Below are positions 9,582-18,239 of a DNA stretch of 64,000 nt, piece after piece (the first letter of the stretch is position 1; every line of letters begins with the position of its first letter). Position numbers and translations under genes: made by a program. This DNA is from Betaproteobacteria bacterium (GTDB lineage Bacteria; Pseudomonadota; Gammaproteobacteria; Burkholderiales; Casimicrobiaceae), in NCBI GenBank assembly GCA_016717855.1, contig JADKEV010000022.1, positions 67,360-131,359 of the forward strand. The letters run 5' to 3'. The notes beneath the pieces are model-generated. The model saw nothing but the letters and a program-made list of their open reading frames with translations, was not told the DNA's origin and ran no database searches.

Positions 9582-10355
9582 ATGGGTAAGCTGGACAACA
9601 AAGTCGCATTGGTGACGGGCGCCGCGCGCGGTATCGGCAAGGAAATTGCATTGACCCTTGCCCGTGAGGGTGCCGATATCGTTGCAAATGCACTGCATGC
9701 ACCGAATCTCGAGATCCTGGCCGGGGAGATCGAGAAGCTGGGCAGAAGGGCAAAGACGGTCACGGCCGACATATCGAAGAGGGCCGATGTCGATCGGATG
9801 GTTGACACCGCCATCGGCACTTTCGGCAAGATCGATATCCTGGTCTGCAATGCCGGGATCACCCGGTTTGCGCCTTTCCTGGAGATGACGGATCAGGACT
9901 GGGATGCTGTCCTCGACGTCGACCTGAAAGGAACCTTTTTGTGCGGGCAGGTCGTGGCCAGGCATATGGTCCCGCGCAAGTACGGGAAGATCATCAACGT
10001 CTCTTCGCTCTCGGGGATGGGCGCACGCAATCACACGATGGCCAATTACGCGGCGAGCAAGGCTGGTGTCAACAATCTGTCGCGGGTCATGGCCCTCGCT
10101 CTCGGCGAACACGGGATCAATGTCAATGTCGTCGCCCCGGGCGTGATCAACACTGAAATGGGCCTTTCGCGCAGGACGCCGGCCGAGTTGGCGGCCTACC
10201 ATGAGATCTACAAGCAGCAGACGGCTTTGCGGCCGGTCGGAGAGGCGAAAGACATCGCCAACGTCGTGTTGTTCCTGGCTTCGGACGATTCGTCCTTCAT
10301 CACGGGACAGGTCATCGTCAGCGATGGCGGGGTCAAGGACGGCCTGCTGCGCTGA
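9582..10355 (+). CDS. SDR family oxidoreductase (FabG-like)
   Basis: A 257-residue classical SDR starting MGKLDNKVALVTGAARGIG. Motifs in order: TGAARGIG (residues 12-19), CNAG (about 89), VSSLSG (catalytic Ser), NYAASK (catalytic Tyr/Lys), VVAPGVINTEM and GQVIVSDGG. It resembles 3-oxoacyl-ACP reductases and glucose/cyclohexanol dehydrogenases, but context gives no proof of either. It probably shares a transcript with the SDR at 8700. Confidence 0.9.
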   Translation: MGKLDNKVALVTGAARGIGKEIALTLAREGADIVANALHAPNLEILAGEIEKLGRRAKTVTADISKRADVDRMVDTAIGTFGKIDILVCNAGITRFAPFLEMTDQDWDAVLDVDLKGTFLCGQVVARHMVPRKYGKIINVSSLSGMGARNHTMANYAASKAGVNNLSRVMALALGEHGINVNVVAPGVINTEMGLSRRTPAELAAYHEIYKQQTALRPVGEAKDIANVVLFLASDDSSFITGQVIVSDGGVKDGLLR

Positions 10356-10634
10356 CCTCAAAACGAACTCTTCGCGCGCCATCATTGCGACAGCGGCCTG
10401 GACGGGCAGGTGCTCGTCGTGGATCCGGAGGGCGGTCATTGCGGGCAAAGGCGCGGCAAGCAGCGTGTGATCCACAACGAGGGCGGATCAAGGCCAAGGC
10501 TACTCATGATCGGGTAGAACTCGACCTGCAGCTTTAGGGAAGGGCAATTCAATGGCCCGGATCCAAGTACCCTTGACCGCCAGGCTTGGTCTGCTCGCCG
10601 TCCAGTCCTGACCCCAATCACGTCGCGGCACTCA
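10356..10634. other. Intergenic stretch without identifiable gene
   Basis: About 280 bp between the second SDR and the next upstream element. A short minus-strand open stretch at 10373-10475 has protein-like composition but no recognised motif. No tRNA, repeat or strong hairpin was seen. Confidence 0.5.
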
Positions 10635-10675
10635 TTCAGACGCGCTTACCTCGGGCAAAGAAAAAGCGTCTGTAC
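10635..10675 (+). promoter_or_regulatory. 41-bp upstream element, copy 4
   Basis: CTTACC at element positions 11-16, AAAGAAAAAG at about 23-32 and GCGTCTGTAC at the end. It lies 96 bp before the DUF2889 start at 10772. The first half-site is degenerate, but its last 20 bases almost match copy 6. Confidence 0.65.
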
Positions 10676-10771
10676 AGCCTGGCTTGATCGTCGGCACACT
10701 CCCCGACTACGATTTGATTCTCCGCCGGGAGCTTGCCTTCGCTGCCGCCCCTGTACTCCCTACGCACAACC

Positions 10772-11344
10772 ATGCCCCTGCCGAACCCCTCCCCCCGCCG
10801 CGAAGTACACCAACGCAGCATCGACATGAAGGCCTTCGCGCGCGATGACGGCCTCTTCGACATCGAGGCCCGCCTCGTCGACCGCAAGCCCTTTCCGTTC
10901 TTCCGGATCGAACGGGCAGCGACGGTCCCGCCGGGCGAATCGCTGCACGACCTGTCGATCCGGATGACGATCGACGGCGGTTTCACGGTCCGCGCCATCG
11001 AGGCGTCATCGGACTCCACCCCCTATTCGCTGTGCCGCGAGGCCGGGGCGACGCTGGCGCCGCTGATCGGAGAGCGCGTCGCAGCCGGCTGGTCGTCTAA
11101 GGTGAAGGCCACGCTGCGCGGCGCGGCCGGTTGCACGCATCTCATGGAGATGCTGCTGACGATGGCGACGACCGCCGTCCAGGGCGTCCATGGGCTTAAG
11201 CGAGAGAGCAACGACGTTCCCTACGACGCCAAGGCGGTGGCGGGCCGGATGGATAGCTGCTATGCCTATTCGCGCGAGCGGTCGGTGGTGAAGGTCCACT
11301 GGCCCGAGCTCTATCGGCCGCCGCGGCCGGCGCCCGAAGAGTGA
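10772..11344 (+). CDS. DUF2889 domain protein
   Basis: A 190-residue cytosolic protein. The start MPLPNPSPRREVHQRSIDM is followed by RDDGLFDIEARLVDRKPFPF, the characteristic opening of DUF2889 proteins; a later block GCTHLMEMLLTMATTAVQG also fits. The molecular function of DUF2889 is not known. The stop is 4 bp before tcuA, so it should be co-transcribed and probably translationally linked with tcuAB, which suggests an accessory role in tricarballylate-type acid oxidation (inference). Confidence 0.8.
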   Translation: MPLPNPSPRREVHQRSIDMKAFARDDGLFDIEARLVDRKPFPFFRIERAATVPPGESLHDLSIRMTIDGGFTVRAIEASSDSTPYSLCREAGATLAPLIGERVAAGWSSKVKATLRGAAGCTHLMEMLLTMATTAVQGVHGLKRESNDVPYDAKAVAGRMDSCYAYSRERSVVKVHWPELYRPPRPAPEE

Positions 11345-11348
11345 GTCC

Positions 11349-12755
11349 ATGATCGACGTGCTTGTCGCAGGCGGCGGCAACGCGGCACTCTGCGCCGCAC
11401 TGATGGCGCGCGAAGCCGGCGCCAGCGTGCTGCTGCTCGAAGCGAGCCCGCGCGAATGGCGCGGCGGCAATTCGCAGCACACCCGCAACCTGCGCTGCAT
11501 GCACGATGCGCCGCAGGATGTGCTCGTCGACGCCTATCCCGAGGAGGAATACTGGCAGGACCTGCTGAAGGTCACCGGCGGGGCCACCGACGAGAAGCTC
11601 GCGCGCCTGGTGATCCGTGCGTCGTCGACGTGCCGCCCGTGGATGATCAGCCACGGCGTGCACTTCCAGCCATCGCTCTCCGGCGCCCTGCACACCGCGC
11701 GGACCAACGCATTCTTCATGGGCGGCGGCAAGGCGCTGGTCAACGCGTACTACCGCAGCGCCGGGCGGCTCGGCGTCGAGGTTCACTACGACACGCCGAT
11801 CGACAGGCTCGAATTGCGCGACGGCCGCTTTGTTGCGGCATTGTCGGGCAGCCGGCGCTTCGCGGCGAAGACCTGCGTGCTCGCGGCCGGCGGGTTCGAA
11901 TCGAACCGCGAATGGCTGCGCGAGGCGTGGGGCGTGAATGCGCGCGGCGAATGGCCGGCCGACAACTTCCTGATCCGCGGGACGCGGTTCAACACCGGCA
12001 CGCTGCTCCGCTTCATGATCGATGCCGGCGCCGACACGATCGGCGATCCGACGCAGGCGCACATGGTCGCGATCGACGCGCGCGCGCCGCTCTACGACGG
12101 CGGCATCTGCACGCGCATCGACTGCGTGTCGCTGGGCGTCGTCGTCAACCGCGACGCGGAGCGCTTTTACGACGAGGGCGAAGACTTCTGGCCCAAGCGC
12201 TACGCGATCTGGGGCCGCCTGGTCGCGCAGCAGCCCGGGCAGATTGCATATTCGATCATCGATGCGAAGGCGGTCGGCCGCTTCATGCCCCCGGTGTTCC
12301 CGGGCACGACCGCCCAGTCGCTCCCGGAGCTCGCGCGGGCGCTCGCGCTCGACGAGCGGCGATTCATGCAAACGCTCGAAGCCTACAACGCCGCGTGCCG
12401 TCCCGGCACGTTCGATCACACGGCGCTGGACGATTGCCGTACCGAAGGCCTGACGCCGTCGAAAACGCACTGGGCGTTGCCGATCGACACCCCGCCGTTT
12501 TGCGCCTACCCGGTGCGGCCGGGCGTGACATTCACGTATCTCGGGCTCAAGGTCGACGAGACCGCGGCGGTCCGCTTCAGCGGCAAGCCCAGCCCGAATC
12601 TCTTCGTCGCCGGCGAGATGATGGCCGGCAACGTGCTCGGCAAGGGCTACACGGCGGGCGTCGGGATGAGCATCGGCACGGCGTTCGGCCGCATCGCGGG
12701 GGCGCAGGCCGCGGCGGCCGCGCGTGCGATACAGCGGGAGACCGTCGATGCATGA
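11349..12755 (+). CDS. tcuA: FAD-dependent tricarballylate dehydrogenase TcuA
   Basis: A 468-residue flavoprotein of the fumarate reductase/succinate dehydrogenase flavoprotein family. The N-terminal FAD-binding motif is VLVAGGGNAALCAALMAREAG; GGNSQHTRNLRCMHD follows at about residue 38, and the C-terminal NVLGKGYTAGVGMSIGTAFGR closes the FAD site. These are hallmarks of TcuA (CobZ-like) proteins, which oxidise tricarballylate to cis-aconitate in Salmonella. The gene overlaps tcuB by 8 bp. TcuB is expected to reoxidise the flavin and pass electrons to the quinone pool. Substrate preference is inferred from family only. Confidence 0.88.
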   Translation: MIDVLVAGGGNAALCAALMAREAGASVLLLEASPREWRGGNSQHTRNLRCMHDAPQDVLVDAYPEEEYWQDLLKVTGGATDEKLARLVIRASSTCRPWMISHGVHFQPSLSGALHTARTNAFFMGGGKALVNAYYRSAGRLGVEVHYDTPIDRLELRDGRFVAALSGSRRFAAKTCVLAAGGFESNREWLREAWGVNARGEWPADNFLIRGTRFNTGTLLRFMIDAGADTIGDPTQAHMVAIDARAPLYDGGICTRIDCVSLGVVVNRDAERFYDEGEDFWPKRYAIWGRLVAQQPGQIAYSIIDAKAVGRFMPPVFPGTTAQSLPELARALALDERRFMQTLEAYNAACRPGTFDHTALDDCRTEGLTPSKTHWALPIDTPPFCAYPVRPGVTFTYLGLKVDETAAVRFSGKPSPNLFVAGEMMAGNVLGKGYTAGVGMSIGTAFGRIAGAQAAAAARAIQRETVDA

Positions 12756-13914
12756 TCTCGAGCGGCTCGCGCAGGAGGCCGCGGCGAACGTTGGTGGTAC
12801 TACGCCCGCCGCGATGACCCCGAACGAAGCCGAAGTCGCGCGCGTCCTCCAAATCTGCAACGCCTGCCGCTACTGCGAAGGATTCTGCGCAGTGTTCCCG
12901 GCGATGACCCGGCGGCTTGCGTTCGGCAAGAATGACGTGAACTACCTCGCGAACCTCTGCCACAACTGCGGCGCGTGCCTGCATGCTTGCCAGTACGCGC
13001 CGCCGCACGAGTTCATGGTCAACGTCCCGCAGTCGATGGCGAAGGTGCGCGTCGAAACGTACGTCGAGTACGCATGGCCGCGAGCGCTGGGAACGCTGTA
13101 CCGGCGCAACGGGGTCACACTGTCGGTGGCGCTGGCGTTGTCGCTCGCTCTCTTCCTGCTCCTCGCCGCCGCGCGCAACGGGCCGGCGTGGGGCGAGCCG
13201 GCGCAGGGCGGCTTCTATGCGATCTTCCCGCACAACCTGATGGTGGCGCTGTTCGCGCCGGTGTTCCTGTTCGCGATCCTCGCGCTCGGCATCGGCGCGG
13301 CCCGCTTCTGGCGCAACGAGCGCGCGGGGCCCGTTTCGGGCGCCGCCCTCGGCGAAGCGGCCGCTGCCGCGGCGACGTTGAAGTACCTCGACGGGGGGCA
13401 TCGCGACGGCTGCAACGATGAGGACGATCGCTTCACGCAGCGCCGCCGCGTCTTCCACCAGTTCGCGTTCCACGGCTTCCTGTTCTGCTTCGCCGCGACA
13501 TGCGTCGCGACGCTGTATCACTACGCGCTCGGGCAGCCGGCGCCGTACGGATTCCTGAGCCTGCCGAAGCTCCTCGGCATCGTCGGCGGCGTGTCGATGG
13601 TGATCGGCTCGCTCGGCCTGTTTCGCCTCAACCTGCGCCGGCATCCGGCACATCATGACCCCGCGCAGCGCTCGATGGACCGCGGCTTCATGGCATTGCT
13701 GTTGCTCACGGCGGCGAGCGGGCTCGTGCTGATGCTGGCCCACGACACCGCCGCGCTGCCGCCCCTGCTCTGCCTGCATCTCGGCGCCGTGATGGCGTTC
13801 TTCGCGACGATGCCGTACAGCAAGTTCGCGCACGGCGTCTATCGCGGTGTGGCGCTGCTCAAGTGGTCGGTGGAGCGACGGCAGCCCAGCCGGCTGCAGC
13901 TCACCGAAGATTAG
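12748..13914 (+). CDS. tcuB: Tricarballylate utilisation 4Fe-4S protein TcuB
   Basis: A 388-residue membrane iron-sulfur protein. The ATG at 12748 overlaps the end of tcuA and gives the expected N-terminus MHDLERLAQEA. Two 4Fe-4S motifs: CNACRYCEGFC (about residues 32-42) and CHNCGACLHAC (about 71-81). Several hydrophobic membrane helices follow (VALALSLALFLLLAA, LMVALFAPVFLFAILALGIG, FHGFLFCFAATCVATLYHY and others). Known role: electron transfer from reduced TcuA to membrane quinones. No tcuC transporter follows; neighbouring Bug proteins may serve uptake instead (inference). Confidence 0.9.
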   Translation: MHDLERLAQEAAANVGGTTPAAMTPNEAEVARVLQICNACRYCEGFCAVFPAMTRRLAFGKNDVNYLANLCHNCGACLHACQYAPPHEFMVNVPQSMAKVRVETYVEYAWPRALGTLYRRNGVTLSVALALSLALFLLLAAARNGPAWGEPAQGGFYAIFPHNLMVALFAPVFLFAILALGIGAARFWRNERAGPVSGAALGEAAAAAATLKYLDGGHRDGCNDEDDRFTQRRRVFHQFAFHGFLFCFAATCVATLYHYALGQPAPYGFLSLPKLLGIVGGVSMVIGSLGLFRLNLRRHPAHHDPAQRSMDRGFMALLLLTAASGLVLMLAHDTAALPPLLCLHLGAVMAFFATMPYSKFAHGVYRGVALLKWSVERRQPSRLQLTED

Positions 13915-14175
13915 GGTCGCTTCAGGCCTGCATGGGCACCACTTTGCTGGCGGGAGCGTCGGCGTAGCGAGTGCCGACCACAAGCACTTCGACGACTTGG
14001 ACTGCAACGCCGAGGGCGTGCTGGTGTGCGCTGTCGGCCCCGAATTTCGCACTGATCTGACTCAAATCGGCAGACTTTGCACTTCGGCTTTCGTGGCCGG
14101 CAAGTTGTGCGATTCACCGACCCTGCGGCCACGTCGCAGGAACGAGGCGATGCAACAAAGAGATACCTCCCGTAG
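13915..14175. other. Intergenic stretch with possible gene remnant
   Basis: A convergent gap between tcuB and a leftward Bug gene. On the minus strand at about 14090-13920 a protein-like segment ends in VVEVLVVGTRYADAPAS and a stop, but it has no start and no recognised family. An inverted repeat CCTGCG-N7-CGCAGG lies at 14122-14140 and could help termination. Confidence 0.35.
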
Positions 14176-15144
14176 TCAGGGTTCGATGGTCAGCTTCCGC
14201 TCGATGACTACTTTCTTGAAAAGGGCGAAATCCTCGCTTATCTCCGCTGCAAACTCGGCCGGCGTTCCACCCACCGGCGACGCTCCGGCATTTTCCAGCT
14301 GCTGCCGAACCATCGGATCCTCGAGCGTCTTGCGAACTGCCGCATTGATCTTGTTGACAATGTCCACGGGCATGCCCTTGGGGCCGATGATGCCGAAGTT
14401 AGAGCGTCGATTCATCTGGGGTAGCCCAACCTCGGTAAAGGTCGGTGTGTCCGGGAGAGCCGCCACGCGTGTTGGTGAGGCAACCACAATGGCATGCAAT
14501 TGCCCGCCCTTGATAAATGGGAGTATGGAAGGAAGTGCATCCATCACGATCCCGATCTGGCCACCGACAGTATCTGTTAGCGCCGGCCCGGCACCGCGGT
14601 AAGGGATGTGGGTTATGGACACATCCGCCAGGCTCTTGAATCGCTCCATTTGAAGATGGCTGATACCACCCGTACCAGACGAGCCGAACGAATGTTTCGT
14701 GGGATTTCGTTTCAGTTCATCTACGAATTCCTTGTAGGTCTTGGCAGGGAACTTAGGATTCACGGCAATCAATGTTGCGGTCGCCGCAATGTCGATGATG
14801 GGTGTGATGTCGGACGGACTGTAAGGTGCAGCGGGATTGATGGCCGGAATCGTCGCGACCGTTGACAGCGATGAGAGGCCTATTGTGTAGCCGTCCGGGG
14901 CCGATCTCAGCACTTCCACAGTGCCCGTCATGCCTCCGGCGCCGGGCTTGTTTTCGATGATGACGCTTTGCCCCAGATTCGCGCTGAGACCGGGTTCGAT
15001 AATCCTGGCAATGACGTTAGTTGATCCGCCTACGGCATAGGGCACGATAAATTTGATGATCTTGTTTGGATAGCTCTGGGCAGAAGCAGAAGCGCCAATA
15101 GCCCACAGGCTCAAGGCAATCAGCGATGAAATATAACTTTTCAT
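14176..15144 (-). CDS. Bug/TctC family solute-binding protein
   Basis: A 322-residue exported binding protein. Sec signal peptide (SLIALSLWAIGASASAQS), then YPNKIIKFIVPYAVGGSTNV, GQSVIIENKPGAGG, DGYTIGLSSLS, FGSSGTGGISHLQ, ITHIPYRGAGPAL and LPDTPTFTEVGLPQ. Codon and base composition look less GC-biased than the flanking tcuAB genes, suggesting a different recent history. Upstream are a zinc alcohol dehydrogenase fragment (15190-15369) and an upstream element (15415-15455). Ligand unknown; proximity to tcuAB allows a tricarboxylate, without proof. Confidence 0.92.
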   Translation of the reverse strand: MKSYISSLIALSLWAIGASASAQSYPNKIIKFIVPYAVGGSTNVIARIIEPGLSANLGQSVIIENKPGAGGMTGTVEVLRSAPDGYTIGLSSLSTVATIPAINPAAPYSPSDITPIIDIAATATLIAVNPKFPAKTYKEFVDELKRNPTKHSFGSSGTGGISHLQMERFKSLADVSITHIPYRGAGPALTDTVGGQIGIVMDALPSILPFIKGGQLHAIVVASPTRVAALPDTPTFTEVGLPQMNRRSNFGIIGPKGMPVDIVNKINAAVRKTLEDPMVRQQLENAGASPVGGTPAEFAAEISEDFALFKKVVIERKLTIEP

Positions 15145-15189
15145 AACGTCTCCATCTAGTGTAATGAGAAAAGTGCTGTGTTTGTCACG

Positions 15190-15369
15190 TCATATTGATA
15201 CAGACAGAATTTTGGCGACGGCAACCTCGAACCGCCCCATTCCGCCTTTCCAGCCGTAGCAGAGGCCAGACGCTTTTGTCTCAGGCACAGCCCAATTGGG
15301 ACAGGACCCAGGGCCATCAAAGTCCATCAATGCAGGCTTGCGAACTCTCGAGAAAACAATTCCGCGCAT
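15190..15369 (-). pseudogene. Truncated N-terminus of a zinc alcohol dehydrogenase
   Basis: On the minus strand from the ATG at 15369, a 59-codon ORF begins MRGIVFSRVRKPALMDFD and later contains ETKASGLC. Medium-chain zinc alcohol dehydrogenases typically begin MRG(I/L).F..DR.V...(E/D)F.. and have KASG(M/L)CGSD near residue 40. The catalytic-zinc context degenerates after KASGLC and the frame ends at 15190. It is placed between an upstream element and the Bug gene, like the alcohol dehydrogenase leader sequences at 30708 and 38546. Most likely the left-over head of a replaced gene. Confidence 0.55.
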
Positions 15370-15414
15370 GGCATCCCCTTCGAGATTGCAGCGTGTTCTG
15401 AGACCTGCCATGTC

Positions 15415-15455
15415 GTCCAGTTGTGATTTCTTGCCTGACGGTAAGAGGGGCTAAC
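15415..15455 (-). promoter_or_regulatory. 41-bp upstream element, copy 5
   Basis: Minus strand begins GTTAGCCCCTCTTAC (GTTAG-N5-CTTAC), has CAAGAAATC and ends AACTGGAC. It points towards the alcohol dehydrogenase remnant (45 bp) and the Bug gene beyond it (start at 15144). Confidence 0.7.
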
Positions 15456-15558
15456 TGCGCGGGGCAGCCACAGCGGGAACGTCGCGTCGGGAGGTCAGGC
15501 TCGAGCGCGACCCCGGCGCAGGGGCCAGGTGCTTCGGCAGGCGCGACGCCCGCCGCTC

Positions 15559-15599
15559 CTGTCAACTTCGCTTACGCTGCGCAAAGAAAAAGCGTCTGT
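15559..15599 (+). promoter_or_regulatory. 41-bp upstream element, copy 6
   Basis: Begins GTCAACTTCGCTTAC, has AAAGAAAAAG and ends CGTCTGTAC. It points towards the Bug gene starting at 15720 (120 bp). Back to back with copy 5. Confidence 0.7.
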
Positions 15600-15719
15600 A
15601 CATCGCACCCGCCCCTCCCACACACTTGTCTTTGCCGTGCAAGACCACGCCCGGCTGCGAGTGTCGAGACCAATCGACACTTCCCGATGTCCCACGAAAC
15701 GCAAGTGCGGAGCACTTGA

Positions 15720-16682
15720 ATGATCACCATCCTTCGTAGCTGTATCGCCGCATCCGTCGCGCTGATGATCTCGTGCGTTGCCTACGCACAATATCCCGAC
15801 CGACCCGTTCGGCTCGTCATGCCATGGGCCGTCGGCGGGACCGGCGATATCCTCATTCGTATCCTGGCAAACAAGATGTCGCAGGACACCGGCAAGTCCT
15901 TCATCGTGGAGAACAAGCCCGGCGCCGCCGGACGCATCGGATATCAGATGGTCGCCACGACGACCCCCGACGGGTACACGTTTGTCGCGGGTGACGGCGG
16001 CTATCCCATGCTTCCGGCGCTCAGCAAATCCCTGCCGTGGAACTTCGACACCGCCCTCGTTCCCGTGACCGTCTACGCGGATACGCCGTACGTCATCGTG
16101 GTGCCTTCGACTTCGAGCATCAAGACGCTGCGCGGGCTGATCGCGGCGGCGAAGCAGGATCCAGGCAAACTTCACTTCGGCTCGTCCGGTACGGGGGGAG
16201 CCACGCACATTGCCAGCGAGCTGTTCCTGCAAACCGCGGGCGTCTCGATGACCCATGTCCCCTACAAGGGCAACGGTGACGCAGTGGTCGGTGCCATCAC
16301 CGGTGTCATCGACATGCTGTTGACCTCGGTGCCGACTGCAATGGGACAGGTCAGGTCCGGCAAGTTGACGGCCCTTGCCGTCACGTCGAAGACGCGTGTC
16401 CCGGCATTGAAGGATGTGCCCACGGCGGCCGAAGCGGGATTCGAATTCGACCTGTCGAACTGGTACGGCATTCTCGCGCCTGCAGGAACGTCCACGCAAC
16501 ATGTGGACTACCTTGTGCAAAGGGTGCGCGAAGCTCTGCAATCGGCGCAGGTAAAGGAGGCCTTTGCCGCGCAGGGTGCGGAACCGGTGATCATGAGCAC
16601 GGCGGAGCATGGGCGGATCATTCGCAATGACGTCGAACGGTGGGCCAAGACCATCCAGGCCGCGGGCATCAAGTCGGAGTAG
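15720..16682 (+). CDS. Bug/TctC family solute-binding protein
   Basis: A 320-residue exported binding protein with a Sec signal (CIAASVALMISCVAYAQ) and motifs YPDRPVRLVMPWAVGGTGD, IVENKPGAAGRIGYQ, DGYTFVAGDGG, FGSSGTGGATHIAS, MTHVPYKGNGDAV and LKDVPTAAEAGF. It is followed at 63 bp by an MmgE/PrpD gene in the same direction, a combination also seen in the broken unit at 4960-7409. A binding protein plus a lyase for the imported acid is the likely pairing (inference). Confidence 0.92.
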   Translation: MITILRSCIAASVALMISCVAYAQYPDRPVRLVMPWAVGGTGDILIRILANKMSQDTGKSFIVENKPGAAGRIGYQMVATTTPDGYTFVAGDGGYPMLPALSKSLPWNFDTALVPVTVYADTPYVIVVPSTSSIKTLRGLIAAAKQDPGKLHFGSSGTGGATHIASELFLQTAGVSMTHVPYKGNGDAVVGAITGVIDMLLTSVPTAMGQVRSGKLTALAVTSKTRVPALKDVPTAAEAGFEFDLSNWYGILAPAGTSTQHVDYLVQRVREALQSAQVKEAFAAQGAEPVIMSTAEHGRIIRNDVERWAKTIQAAGIKSE

Positions 16683-16745
16683 GAACTCGCATGCTGGCAT
16701 CGCACGCGCCCCCGGCCGTGCTGCCGGGCCGGCCTCTTTGAACTT

Positions 16746-18116
16746 GTGGACCGCCCGACACGACACCTGATTGAATTCACGCTGGACTCGCGCGGCGCGA
16801 ACCTCGGCGCACGTATCGTCCACGAGTGCAAGCGCCGCCTGATCGACAGCATCGGTTGCGCAATCGGCGCGTTCAACGATCAACTCTGCGTCACGTTGCG
16901 GCAGATGGCTCGCGATTACCCCGGCCCGCAAGGCGCAACGCTATGGGGAACGGCCGACCAGACCTCGCCCGAGATGGCCGCCTTCTGTAACGGCGTCATG
17001 GTGCCCGTTCAGGATTACAACGACACCTACTTCGTCAGCACCGACGGGGCGCACCCCAGCGACATGATCCCGGCGCTCTTTGCGGTCGCCGAAGCCGTGC
17101 GGGCCGACGGTCGCTCTCTCATCGTCGCGACGGCTACCGCGTACGAAATCATGTGCCGCTTCATGCAATCCGTGGACGTCAGCGCCCGCAACTACGATCA
17201 GCCACTTTATGCCTCCGCCGCGACGGCGCTTGCCGCGGGCCAACTGATGGGGCTGTCGGCGCCCGAGCTCGCCCACGCATTGGCGCTTGCAGTGACGCCG
17301 AACCTACCGTTACGACAGACACGCAATGGCGAGCTGTCTCACTGGAAGGGGTGCGCAACCGCGGATGGAACGCGCAAGGCGATATTCGCCGCCAATCTCG
17401 CCTCGCGCGGCGTTACCGGCCCGTCCGACATCTTCGAGGGCAAGCAAGGAATGTGGTCGGTGCTTGGCGCCTTCGACTGGGCGGCAACGGCCGAATGGCC
17501 GGCCATGGCGATGGTGGGATCGACCTATCTCAAGAACCTCCCCGTCTGCTATCACGCGCAGGCAGCCGCACAGGCCGCCATCCAGCTGCATCCGGCCGTG
17601 AGGGGAAAGGACATCGAGGCCGTCGAGATTGCAACCTACGACGAGGCGGTACGCATGATCGGGACCGACCCAACGCGATGGCGGCCTCGCTCACGGGAAA
17701 CCGCGGACCATAGCCTTCCCTTCATTGCTGCGACTTGCCTGACGCATGGTGCGGTGGACGCGAGTTCGTTTGACCGTGAAATGCTGGACAAGCCGGAGCT
17801 CGTCGAGCTCATGCAGAAGATCCGGGTCACGCCGTCGCCGCCGCTCACGGCGTTGTACCCGAAGACCGCCCCGGCGCGGGTCGTCGTGCGGACACGCAAT
17901 GGCGAAACGCTGGCCGAGGAGGTCCACTTCCCGAAGGGTCATTCGGCGGATCCGATGAACGATGCAGAGATCGAGGAAAAGTTCACCCGGCTCTGTCGGG
18001 TTGTCTGCGGCGAAGGGGCGGCAGCGTCCACTCTCTCCGGGCTCTGGGACATCGATCGCTGCCCTGACGCCGCGTCGGTCATGCCGAAGCTTGCGGAGAT
18101 CTGCACGGTCCGCTGA
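16746..18116 (+). CDS. MmgE/PrpD family protein
   Basis: A 456-residue MmgE/PrpD family protein. It starts with GTG at 16746 (VDRPTRHLIEFTLD); no clear Shine-Dalgarno sequence precedes it. Family blocks: HECKRRLIDSIGCAIG (about 26-41), FCNGVMVPVQDYNDTY (usual consensus N...H.LDFDD, here with Gln/Asp-Tyr variation), HALALAVTPNLPLRQTR, YLKNLPVCYHAQAAAQAA and RETADHSLPFIAATCL. The histidine-aspartate signature differs from the gene at 628, so it probably uses another substrate. Operonic with the preceding Bug gene. Confidence 0.88.
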   Translation: MDRPTRHLIEFTLDSRGANLGARIVHECKRRLIDSIGCAIGAFNDQLCVTLRQMARDYPGPQGATLWGTADQTSPEMAAFCNGVMVPVQDYNDTYFVSTDGAHPSDMIPALFAVAEAVRADGRSLIVATATAYEIMCRFMQSVDVSARNYDQPLYASAATALAAGQLMGLSAPELAHALALAVTPNLPLRQTRNGELSHWKGCATADGTRKAIFAANLASRGVTGPSDIFEGKQGMWSVLGAFDWAATAEWPAMAMVGSTYLKNLPVCYHAQAAAQAAIQLHPAVRGKDIEAVEIATYDEAVRMIGTDPTRWRPRSRETADHSLPFIAATCLTHGAVDASSFDREMLDKPELVELMQKIRVTPSPPLTALYPKTAPARVVVRTRNGETLAEEVHFPKGHSADPMNDAEIEEKFTRLCRVVCGEGAAASTLSGLWDIDRCPDAASVMPKLAEICTVR

Positions 18117-18172
18117 CTTCGTCAGGGGAACCCACCCTCAACCTGTGCACTTTTCAGTGGATGCACCTGCCC

Positions 18173-18213
18173 GTCGAGATGGTTTTTCTTTTCTCGACAT
18201 AAGTTCTGCTAAC
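18173..18213 (-). promoter_or_regulatory. 41-bp upstream element, copy 7 (orphan)
   Basis: Minus strand begins GTTAGCAGAACTTAT, has GAAAAGAAAAA and ends TCTCGAC. It lies between two convergent genes and points into the 3-prime end of the MmgE/PrpD gene, not at a start codon. GTCGAGA and TCTCGAC inside it also form a 7-bp hairpin stem with a 12-nt loop, which may work as a terminator. Confidence 0.5.
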
Positions 18214-18239
18214 GGTGTTCGCTGAGCCTGACGGGTCCG

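Noticed and set aside
12577..14052. A 491-codon minus-strand open frame
   Set aside because: Antisense shadow of tcuA/tcuB, with low-complexity Arg/Glu/His composition.
13915..14140. A gene on the minus strand after tcuB
   Set aside because: A protein-like tail exists but no start, no family and conflicting frames; kept only as a possible remnant.
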